In this document: in pieces, positions 8,752 through 15,810 of the stretch | Position numbering within the stretch: the first letter of the stretch is position 1 | Layout of the letters: every line of letters begins with the position of its first letter | Source of the DNA: Bacteroides cellulosilyticus DSM 14838 | GTDB taxonomy: Bacteria > Bacteroidota > Bacteroidia > Bacteroidales > Bacteroidaceae | Length of the DNA: 38,301 nt | Assembly: GCF_000158035.1 (NCBI RefSeq) | Contig: NZ_EQ973491.1 | Location: forward strand, 758,384 to 796,684 | Direction of reading: 5' to 3' | Made by a program: the position numbers and the translations under genes | Notes under the pieces: generated by a model | What the model was told of the DNA's origin: nothing | The model's input: only the letters and a program-made list of their open reading frames with translations | The model's database searches: none

Positions 8752-10569
8752 ATGATAAAAATGAAACTAAGAAATATTATATTAACTACAGTATTACTGG
8801 CAACTTTCTCTGCTTGCGAGGATATGTTCGAACCTGCTAAGGAGAATAATCGCGGTGTTGAGGAGATGCTTTCAGATCCTAATTATGCTGTGGGACTTTT
8901 GGGGTACGGATACGCTATGCTACCGTATGACAATTCCAGTGTGAGTGATGTAGCTACAGACGATGCAGTGACCAATGATAAAGAGAGTGGCTATTCAAAA
9001 ATGGCTCTTGGTTCATGGGCGTCGAATAATAATCCTATGGAACAGTGGCAAGCTCGTAAAGCTGCAATACAATACCTCAATACATTTTTAGGTATCGCAG
9101 AGCAAGTAAGTTGGGCTGAGAATGAGGTGACGAACAGGATGTTCATTGACAAACTCAGTGGAGAAGCATATGCCTTACGTGCCTTGAATTATTATTATCT
9201 TTTGATGGCTCATGGAGGTTGGACGGCAGATGGACAGCTATTGGGTGTGCCTATACTTCTGGAACCGGAAGATAACAACTCTGATTTCAATCAGCCCCGT
9301 GCTTCTTTCAGTGCATGTGTAGAGCAGGTATTTACTGACTTAAATAAAGCAGTTGAATTACTGCCTGTTGATTACGAAAATATAAAAAGTGATGCTGAAG
9401 TACCTGCAAAATACAAAGAAATCGGTGCAAAGATGGGTAACTATAATCTTGTCTTTGGAACTTATCAACGCGGACGTATTACTGCCAGAATAGCTGAAGC
9501 TATAAAGGCACAGGTAGCTTTGCTTGCTGCAAGTCCGGCTTACCGGGAAGGTTCAGGTGTGACTTCTGAAACTGCTGCAAGCTATGCTGCTACTGTATTG
9601 AATCGTATTGGTGGTGTATCTGGTCTTGATCCGACGGGTAACACTTGGTATATGAATACAAGTGATCTTGATAATCTTGGTTCAGGAGAAGTGCCTGCTG
9701 AAATCCTTTGGAGAGGAAATAAGAGCAATGGAACGGAAGATTGGGATATAGGTATTAAGCAGGAGAAAGATAACTTTCCTCCTACGCTCTATGGTAGCGG
9801 GCGTATTAATCCTACGCAAAATTTAGTGGATGCTTTCCCTATGGCTAACGGTTATCCTGTTGCAGACAAAGCTAACAGCGGTTATTCGGAAAACGCTCCT
9901 TATGAAAATCGTGATCCACGTTTAGCAAAATATATTTTATTCAATGGAGCTACATTTAAGGAAAAAGCCATTATCACAGGTACTTATCCTGATGCAGACA
10001 ACAAACAAGATAATAACTTGAATCAATTGAGCACTTCTACTCGTACGGGCTACTATCTGCGTAAGCTGTTGCGTGAAGACTGTAATGCCAATCCGAGTTC
10101 ACTTAATGCCAAGTTTCATATTCCTGTTCGTATCCGTTATACGGAAATATTCCTGGCTTATGCTGAAGCAGCCAACGATGCTTGGGGACCAATGGGCAAA
10201 GGTAGTAATACCTATAGTGCTTATGACGTAGTTAAGGCTATTCGTGTTCGTGGTGGTGTAGGAACCAATAACGGCGACGCTTATCTGGAGAGTATCAAGG
10301 GAGATAAGGAAAAGATGACTCAACTTATCCGTAACGAACGTCGCATTGAGCTTTGTTTCGAAAATAAGCGTTTTTGGGATATTCGTCGTTGGCAGATGCC
10401 ATTGGCAGAAACTGCTAAGGGAATGCGGATTGACAAAGTGGGCGAAAGCCTGAGCTATACCGTAATTGATGTAGAAAATAGAAACTACAAGGAGTATATG
10501 AATTACGGACCTATACCTTATGGTGAGATGTTGAAGTGGAGTAATCTACAACAGAACAAAGGATGGTAA
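8752..10569 (+). CDS. xusD: SusD/RagB-family surface glycan-binding lipoprotein (XusD)
   Basis: This is the partner of the second SusC, a 605-residue surface lipoprotein. The lipobox FSAC puts the lipidated Cys at residue 22. SusD features include GEAYALRALNYYYLLMAHGG near 142-161, the NERRIELCFENKRFWDIRRW segment near 526-545, and the short C-terminus NLQQNKGW. A second Met at residue 4 (8761) would give an equally good lipoprotein signal, so the exact start is uncertain by three codons. It differs clearly from XusB in sequence, so the two pairs are old paralogues rather than a recent duplication. Role in xylan binding is inferred from the operon. Confidence 0.94.
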   Translation: MIKMKLRNIILTTVLLATFSACEDMFEPAKENNRGVEEMLSDPNYAVGLLGYGYAMLPYDNSSVSDVATDDAVTNDKESGYSKMALGSWASNNNPMEQWQARKAAIQYLNTFLGIAEQVSWAENEVTNRMFIDKLSGEAYALRALNYYYLLMAHGGWTADGQLLGVPILLEPEDNNSDFNQPRASFSACVEQVFTDLNKAVELLPVDYENIKSDAEVPAKYKEIGAKMGNYNLVFGTYQRGRITARIAEAIKAQVALLAASPAYREGSGVTSETAASYAATVLNRIGGVSGLDPTGNTWYMNTSDLDNLGSGEVPAEILWRGNKSNGTEDWDIGIKQEKDNFPPTLYGSGRINPTQNLVDAFPMANGYPVADKANSGYSENAPYENRDPRLAKYILFNGATFKEKAIITGTYPDADNKQDNNLNQLSTSTRTGYYLRKLLREDCNANPSSLNAKFHIPVRIRYTEIFLAYAEAANDAWGPMGKGSNTYSAYDVVKAIRVRGGVGTNNGDAYLESIKGDKEKMTQLIRNERRIELCFENKRFWDIRRWQMPLAETAKGMRIDKVGESLSYTVIDVENRNYKEYMNYGPIPYGEMLKWSNLQQNKGW

Positions 10570-10597
10570 TCACATAATTATAAAATGCAAAAAGAAT

Positions 10598-11644
10598 ATG
10601 GAAATGAAAATCTATAAATTATTATCTGTAATATTGGGGAGTGCCATGTCATTTGCTTTCTCTTCATGTGAGAATGCAAGTAACTCTTTTCCCGATTATG
10701 AGGGTGGTGTGAGTGTATATTTTGCTTATCAATATCCGGTGCGTACTATTGTATTGGGCAATGACCCAGTGGTAGATAATTCGGCTGACCGTCAGCACAA
10801 GTGTGCTATTTATGCAACAATGGGAGGGGCATATGGTGGAAGAAATATCACTATAGATATTGCTGTGGATAATACACTTTGTGATAACCTCTTTTTTGAA
10901 GATGGTTCACCGGTATTACCTATGCCTCCCACATATTATACATTGGCTGGTGATAAAATTAAATATAATGGTGACCACTGGGGGAATGTGGAGGTGCAAC
11001 TTACTGATGCTTTCTTTGCTGACGAAAAAGCACTGAGCAACAATTATGTAATTCCTGTAGTGATGAAGAAGCAGACTGGTGCCGACCGCATATTGACAGG
11101 TACTCCTTTGATTGAAGGTGATGCGCCGGCACGTTCCAATTCGGATTATTGGAGTGTGCAGCCCCAAGACTACGTACTTTATTGTGTGAAATATATGAAT
11201 CCATGGCATGCTTCGTATTTGCGTCGCGGTATAGATCAGGTAACAGAAAGTGGTACTACAACTACCGTTGTGCGTCATGCTCAATCTGTGGAAAAGGATG
11301 AAGTCTGTGATATTACTACTCGTTCGTTGAAGACTGCTGTTTTTTCTGTTAGTACAAAAGAGGCTGATGGAACAACGATGAAGTGCGATTTACTGTTGAC
11401 GTTTAATGATAACGATGAGTGCACCATTGTCTCAGGTACCACAGGAATAACAGCTACAGGTTCCGGGAAATTTGTGGAAAATGGAGAGAAAAAAGCCTGG
11501 GGTGGTAAAGACCGGGATGCTATCTATCTGGATTATAGTGTAGACTTTGGTATAAAAAAGGTGGCTACGAAAGATACATTGGTATTACAGACTCGTGGAA
11601 CGAACAAGATAGAAACTTTTGTCCCTAAGTATCGCGCCAATTGA
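10598..11644 (+). CDS. xusE: Surface glycan-binding lipoprotein, XusE-like (DUF1735/DUF4361 type)
   Basis: A 348-residue lipoprotein with lipobox FSSC (Cys 24), placed where xylan clusters carry xusE, directly after the second SusD. The N-terminal half (about 35-170: SVYFAYQYPVRTIVLGND, IYATMGGAYGGRNITIDIAV) looks like the beta-sandwich DUF1735 domain of surface glycan-binding proteins, and the C-terminal half (about 190-345) resembles DUF4361. Such proteins bind polysaccharide at the cell surface without cutting it. A Met at residue 3 (10604) is an alternative start. Domain assignments are from memory of the family pattern and not searched; the secreted binding role is well supported by position and by the lack of any catalytic motif. 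Confidence 0.85.
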   Translation: MEMKIYKLLSVILGSAMSFAFSSCENASNSFPDYEGGVSVYFAYQYPVRTIVLGNDPVVDNSADRQHKCAIYATMGGAYGGRNITIDIAVDNTLCDNLFFEDGSPVLPMPPTYYTLAGDKIKYNGDHWGNVEVQLTDAFFADEKALSNNYVIPVVMKKQTGADRILTGTPLIEGDAPARSNSDYWSVQPQDYVLYCVKYMNPWHASYLRRGIDQVTESGTTTTVVRHAQSVEKDEVCDITTRSLKTAVFSVSTKEADGTTMKCDLLLTFNDNDECTIVSGTTGITATGSGKFVENGEKKAWGGKDRDAIYLDYSVDFGIKKVATKDTLVLQTRGTNKIETFVPKYRAN

Positions 11645-11704
11645 ACGGAAACGTTTAAACGAGCAATTAACATAATGTTGGATAATAACTAAAAACATTC
11701 AATC

Positions 11705-12112
11705 ATGAAAAAAATATTAATATCTATATTTTTATGTCTTCCTCTTCTGCTTTGGGCACAAAGCGGACCGACTGTCAATATCACGGGAAGTTATACCGCA
11801 GTGCTATCTGATCCTTATACGCCTCCAATAACGGCTGATTTAGGTAATCAGATGTATCTGAATGCCTTGTCCGGATTTGTCCGTATCGTAATGGACGTGC
11901 CGGATAGTTCATTGCATTATGAATGGGAAGCTTATTCTTCGGATGGTTCGGAGGTTTCTTTGCAATATTCAGGATTGCATAATGAGCGTTATCTGAGCTT
12001 GAACGGTACGCCCAGAAGTGTAACCATACGTGTATTGTTGAAGAAGGATACAGGTCCGAATTATGTGGTGAATTATAGAAGTTTTACATTTACCACTTAT
12101 CGTTACCCTTGA
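11705..12112 (+). CDS. Small secreted protein of unknown function in the xus operon
   Basis: A 135-residue protein with a clear signal peptide (MKKILISIFLCLPLLLWA, cleavage before QSGP) and no lipobox, so it is probably periplasmic or released. The mature part is rich in beta-strand-like alternation, with motifs such as HYEWEAYSSDGSEVSLQYSG and a C-terminal SFTFTTYRYP, suggesting one Ig-like or similar beta-sandwich. I do not recognise a family. It lies 60 bases after xusE and 49 bases before the GH10 start, in the same direction, so it is part of the operon. It is an insertion relative to the minimal xusA-E-xyn10C order. A role as a small glycan-binding or accessory protein is only a guess. 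Confidence 0.8.
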   Translation: MKKILISIFLCLPLLLWAQSGPTVNITGSYTAVLSDPYTPPITADLGNQMYLNALSGFVRIVMDVPDSSLHYEWEAYSSDGSEVSLQYSGLHNERYLSLNGTPRSVTIRVLLKKDTGPNYVVNYRSFTFTTYRYP

Positions 12113-12161
12113 TTGCATATTGACGAAAAGAATAAGAAATATGTTAATAAATGATTATACA

Positions 12162-14339
12162 ATGAAAACAATTAAATACTCATTATCCTTGGGCCTATTG
12201 CTGTCGCTTGCTTCTTGTGCCGATGACCAATTCGTTGACTTTAAGACTGAGAAGCCGGAAAGTATAGCCCAATATGAATATCTCAATGCTTACGATGCAT
12301 TGAAAACATACATAGACCGAAGTGTAAGTCCCGACTTTAAGTTGGGCATTGCGCTGTCGGCGAGTGATTTTCTGAAAGGAGAAGTGGTGCGTACTATGGC
12401 TATCTCCAATTTCGATGAGATGACGGCGGGTAATGCTATGAAGTACGCTTCGTGTGTGGCTAATGACGGAACAATGAGCTTCAGCACAGTGGCGAAGTTT
12501 GTTGAGGAAGCAAAAGCTGCCGGAATCACTATTTACGGACATACGCTGGCTTGGCATGCGCAGCAGAATAATAAGTATCTAAACGGATTGATTGCTCCGA
12601 TACCTTTGCCTGTTGATCCAAACGCTGCTAACAATTTCTTACATATTACAGTACCAAATGCGGGAAAAGACCCTTGGGAAGCAGAAATTTATTATGATTT
12701 AAGTACGCCGCTTGAAGTAGGCAAAGAATATGTGATTTCAATGAAAGCTAAAGCTACTTCTAATGTAGATTATAACTTTTGGCCTGGTGTTATTGATGGT
12801 GATACACAATACTTGCCTTCTTTTTCCGCTGGTGAAAAATGGGAAGAGACTTCAATTACGTTTACAGCAAGTATGCCTATCAATCGCTTGCGCTTTTGTT
12901 TCGGTCCGTTCCAAGGGGAACTCTGTTTTGATGATGTGACATTGACTTCTGCTGATGGCGAAAATCTTATTGTAGACGGTACGTTCGATACAGGCGATTT
13001 ATCCCATTGGACAAAGCCAAGTTGGATGGGTACATATACCTATGAAATAGGGAAGGAAGGCAACGATAATGCTGGTTTTTGTTTGACTATGACTAATACG
13101 GAAAAGAAAGACAATAATTACGGTTCACAAGTGTGGTATCAATTTGCTACACCGTTGACAGAAGGAAAGGCATACACTTTTACGGCCAAGGTTAAAGCAA
13201 CTGATGTATACAATTGTACTATATTTTTGCAGTCTACCAGCGTTGGCTCTCAAGGTTATCCAGGTGGATTTGCTATTGGTACAGAATGGACAGATGTAAG
13301 TTTTGTATTTACGCCGGGGTTTGACCAAGTAGATAAGTTTACCTTTAATTTTGGTGATTTTGTAGGAACTATTTATGTTGATAATGTAGTGTTCTCTGAT
13401 GGGACATCGGAAATTTATACTACTAACTTTGAAAACCAGTCGATTGCAGGGTGGACAAGTTGGGATGGTTATCAAGCGTTATCTGCTGAAGGTGAGGGAT
13501 ATTCTTCTAATCAGACAAGTATTGAGTTGACTCCCGAAGAAAAGAAAGATACCCTTACATGGGCCATGAACAACTGGGTAAAAGGTATGATGGAAGCTAC
13601 TGGTGGTTATGTGACTGCGTGGGATGTAGTGAATGAAGCTATTTCCGGTGGTGGTAATGATGAAGGTTTCTATACTTTGCAGTCTGCCAAAAATGTCTCT
13701 GCAGAAGATGCCAAGAATAACTTCTACTGGCAAGACTACTTGGGCAACGAAGACTATGTGCGCATTGTGGTAGCTGCTGCCCGTAAGTACTATGCCGAGA
13801 ACGGTGGTGTTAATCCTCTGAAACTCTTTGTCAATGACTATAATCTGGAGTCTGACTGGGACGATAATAAGAAAGTTAAGAGTCTGGTACACTGGATTGA
13901 AAAGTGGGAAGCTGATGGCGTGACAAAGATTGACGGTATTGGTACACAGATGCACGTGAGTTGCTATGCTAATGCTGCTACACAGAAGAGTAAAGAAGAT
14001 CATGTGGTGAAGATGTTCGAAATCTTGGCTGAAAGTGGCAAACTCGTGAAGATAACCGAGCTTGATATGGGCTACATAGATGAGAATGGTACCAGTGTGA
14101 AGACGGAGAATATGACTGAAGCACAGCATAAAGCAATGTCTGATTACTACAAGTTCATCGTGAAGAAGTACTTCGAGATAATTCCTGCTGCCCAGCAGTA
14201 TGGTATCACTCAGTGGTGTGCAACCGATAGTCCCAGTGATTCAGGCTGGCGCGGTGGCGAACCCGTAGGTCTTTGGGATTCCAATTACAGTCGTAAGCAT
14301 ACCTATGCAGGTTTTGCTGATGGATTGGCTGGAAAATAA
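12162..14339 (+). CDS. xyn10C: GH10 endo-beta-1,4-xylanase with two CBMs inserted in the catalytic domain, surface lipoprotein
   Basis: This 725-residue endo-xylanase is the main depolymerase of the locus. The ATG at 12162 is chosen because it gives a compact lipoprotein signal ending in LASC (Cys 19). The open frame extends upstream to a TTG at 12120 and an ATG at 12141, but those would put a charged extension before it. GH10 motifs are split: GHTLAWHAQ lies near residue 125-133, then about 290 residues form two tandem CBM4/CBM22-like beta-sandwiches (the pattern LSTPLEVGKEY...RFCFGPFQGELCFDDV is echoed by FATPLTEGKAY...FNFGDFVGTIYVDNV), and the barrel resumes with the acid/base WDVVNEA (Glu 492) and nucleophile ITELDM (Glu 633). 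It ends with GITQWCATDSPSDSGWR. This inserted-CBM layout is known from Bacteroidetes xylanases. Surface location is inferred from the lipobox. Confidence 0.95.
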   Translation: MKTIKYSLSLGLLLSLASCADDQFVDFKTEKPESIAQYEYLNAYDALKTYIDRSVSPDFKLGIALSASDFLKGEVVRTMAISNFDEMTAGNAMKYASCVANDGTMSFSTVAKFVEEAKAAGITIYGHTLAWHAQQNNKYLNGLIAPIPLPVDPNAANNFLHITVPNAGKDPWEAEIYYDLSTPLEVGKEYVISMKAKATSNVDYNFWPGVIDGDTQYLPSFSAGEKWEETSITFTASMPINRLRFCFGPFQGELCFDDVTLTSADGENLIVDGTFDTGDLSHWTKPSWMGTYTYEIGKEGNDNAGFCLTMTNTEKKDNNYGSQVWYQFATPLTEGKAYTFTAKVKATDVYNCTIFLQSTSVGSQGYPGGFAIGTEWTDVSFVFTPGFDQVDKFTFNFGDFVGTIYVDNVVFSDGTSEIYTTNFENQSIAGWTSWDGYQALSAEGEGYSSNQTSIELTPEEKKDTLTWAMNNWVKGMMEATGGYVTAWDVVNEAISGGGNDEGFYTLQSAKNVSAEDAKNNFYWQDYLGNEDYVRIVVAAARKYYAENGGVNPLKLFVNDYNLESDWDDNKKVKSLVHWIEKWEADGVTKIDGIGTQMHVSCYANAATQKSKEDHVVKMFEILAESGKLVKITELDMGYIDENGTSVKTENMTEAQHKAMSDYYKFIVKKYFEIIPAAQQYGITQWCATDSPSDSGWRGGEPVGLWDSNYSRKHTYAGFADGLAGK

Positions 14340-14354
14340 TAAAGTTTTATGAGA

Positions 14355-14398
14355 AAAGGCAGCGGGGCATAATGTGAAACCGCTGCCTTTATTGTTTT
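14355..14398 (+). terminator. Intrinsic terminator after the GH10 gene
   Basis: A perfect 11-bp stem (AAAGGCAGCGG at 14355-14365, CCGCTGCCTTT at 14380-14390) with a 14-base loop is followed by ATTGTTTT. It starts 16 bases after the xyn10C stop and would end or attenuate the xus operon. The next gene starts only 19 bases after the T-rich tract, with no promoter boxes visible between, so some read-through is likely. Confidence 0.85.
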
Positions 14399-14416
14399 AA
14401 TAAAAATCGAATAACA

Positions 14417-15157
14417 ATGAAAAACATATTATTTATTTTGAGTTTAGTCATCTGGTGTGGTTGTAGTAATGAAATACCTTTTGATACTAATAGGGCAGAA
14501 GATATGACTGTTACACGAACTACGAATTCGGATAGCGTATATTATTTTGAAGGGTATTTTAGTCAATTGCAACCGATTGTGACATTACCGTACAAAAAAG
14601 ATTCTATTAGGCAAACTATTGTTTCTTATAGACAAGTAGGTACTACTGTGGCAGATATAGTTCCTGAGGTGGTGAGTAAACCTACATGGGTGAATAGAAT
14701 TGATTTTTTGAATCCTTATTATAAAATATATGAAGTGTTTATTTCAGTAGATGCAAATACTTCTGTAGAGAAGAGAGTGGGAAGTATTACACTAAAACAA
14801 CCGGAATCCAATAAAACATTAAATATTGGAATTACTCAAAATGGAATTAATAATTATATAATTGTTTCAGTGAAAGAACTTTACTCCAATCATCCATTGT
14901 TTACTGCTACTACAACTTATCCCGTAGAAAAAGAGATCAGTTGCAGAATTCCATACGAAGCATACAATGATGGTGGAAAGTATGACGGCAACGCATCAAT
15001 CACTATTCCGAAAGGAGAAACAAAAGGAACTTACGAAATGGATTATAATGGTTCTCCGTTAGTTTATTATCATGGTGATATAAAAGGCTATAAATTGTAT
15101 GAAGGAACTATTACAGGAGATGATATTTATAACTATAGCTTTGTACGCTATTGGTAA
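14417..15157 (+). CDS. Putative BACON-domain lipoprotein of unknown function
   Basis: A 246-residue exported protein with a short hydrophobic leader followed by WCGC, giving a probable lipidated Cys at residue 16 although the -3 position is unusual. Residues about 75-145 look like a BACON/Ig-like domain: KPTWVNRI, then a VFISVDAN strand and a final GSITLKQ...LNIGITQNG strand pair. The last 100 residues form a second module (FTATTTYPVEKEI ... IYNYSFVRYW) that resembles the C-terminal part of the next protein. BACON domains are found in surface glycan- or mucin-associated proteins. The gene is more AT-rich than the xus genes and lies just behind the terminator at 14355. No enzyme motif is seen. 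Confidence 0.8.
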   Translation: MKNILFILSLVIWCGCSNEIPFDTNRAEDMTVTRTTNSDSVYYFEGYFSQLQPIVTLPYKKDSIRQTIVSYRQVGTTVADIVPEVVSKPTWVNRIDFLNPYYKIYEVFISVDANTSVEKRVGSITLKQPESNKTLNIGITQNGINNYIIVSVKELYSNHPLFTATTTYPVEKEISCRIPYEAYNDGGKYDGNASITIPKGETKGTYEMDYNGSPLVYYHGDIKGYKLYEGTITGDDIYNYSFVRYW

Positions 15158-15229
15158 AAGTGATGTGTCTGTTAAAGTTGTTTTTTTATATTTATTTCTC
15201 AGTTATTGTCTAATTAAAAAGTAGTAGTT

Positions 15230-15703
15230 ATGAAACAGATTTTATCGTTAGCGTTATTTTTATTTTTGTTCAGTTGTAGTTCTGATGAGTTGGCTGGATT
15301 GGATAGTGAAATTGATGTAGAAAAGACATCGGTTCTCGATAGGAACTTGTCAGACTGTTCAGAAACGGCAGAAACCAGGGCTGTCAATAGTCTTGCCACT
15401 ATTGTGGCTGAAAATACTCCTCAGAAAGGTGTCTATAAGTTTACGATAACTACTCAATATCCGGTAGAGAGTGCGGTTGCTCTTTTCCGTGTGCATTATA
15501 AGATAGTAAAAAGCAATGGTAGTATGGAGTCAAAATATGCTATTTTTACATTGCTTCGGGATGAAACTACAGATGAGGTATATGTGGATCATAGTGCTGA
15601 CGGAATATTGGCTTTGATGTTGGAGTCTGCCGAGGTCCAACCTGGAACGGATTCGGAGTACAATTATGAGTTTAAATTGTTGCCTATTGGATGGATATCA
15701 TAG
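15230..15703 (+). CDS. Small lipoprotein related to the preceding gene's C-terminal module
   Basis: A 157-residue lipoprotein with lipobox LFSC (Cys 16) and Ser-Ser-Asp after it. After a polar linker (about 20-60) comes one probable beta-sandwich module of about 95 residues (YKFTITTQYPVESAVALFRV ... SEYNYEFKLL). Its start and end match the C-terminal module of the protein at 14417-15157 (FTATTTYPVE ... IYNYSF), so the two are partial paralogues, one with and one without the BACON-like region. It sits 72 bases downstream of that gene and about 107 bases upstream of the GH5 start. Function is unknown; a surface binding protein is the natural guess from context. Confidence 0.78.
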   Translation: MKQILSLALFLFLFSCSSDELAGLDSEIDVEKTSVLDRNLSDCSETAETRAVNSLATIVAENTPQKGVYKFTITTQYPVESAVALFRVHYKIVKSNGSMESKYAIFTLLRDETTDEVYVDHSADGILALMLESAEVQPGTDSEYNYEFKLLPIGWIS

Positions 15704-15810
15704 TGCTGGGAGTAGAAATCTGTTTTTATGATTTAAAATTCCGTTGTGGGCTTTTTGGTTTCCTATATTAACGTGAGTTGGATATGATTAATGAATCACT
15801 CAAAAATATT

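Noticed and set aside
11654..11663. Palindrome CGTTTAAACG between xusE and the small secreted protein gene
   Set aside because: A single 10-base palindrome without tract or repeat elsewhere; likely chance in an operon gap.
12120..12161. TTG start for the GH10 gene giving 14 extra residues
   Set aside because: The ATG at 12162 gives a compact lipoprotein signal ending in LASC; the extension would place a charged stretch before the hydrophobic core.
13479..14129. 216-codon open frame on the minus strand
   Set aside because: Fully antisense to the GH10 C-terminal half, which carries intact catalytic motifs; composition is His/Ile/Cys-rich as expected for a shadow frame.
15136..15143. TAGCTTTG matching the -7 consensus near the end of the BACON lipoprotein gene
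   Set aside because: No TTTG at the proper distance upstream, and it lies inside coding sequence; not strong enough to call a promoter.
15778..15810. TTG (15778) or ATG (15784) start for the GH5 gene
   Set aside because: TTG is unlikely in this setting. The ATG at 15784 remains possible, but 15811 gives the tighter lipoprotein signal and an A-rich upstream stretch.
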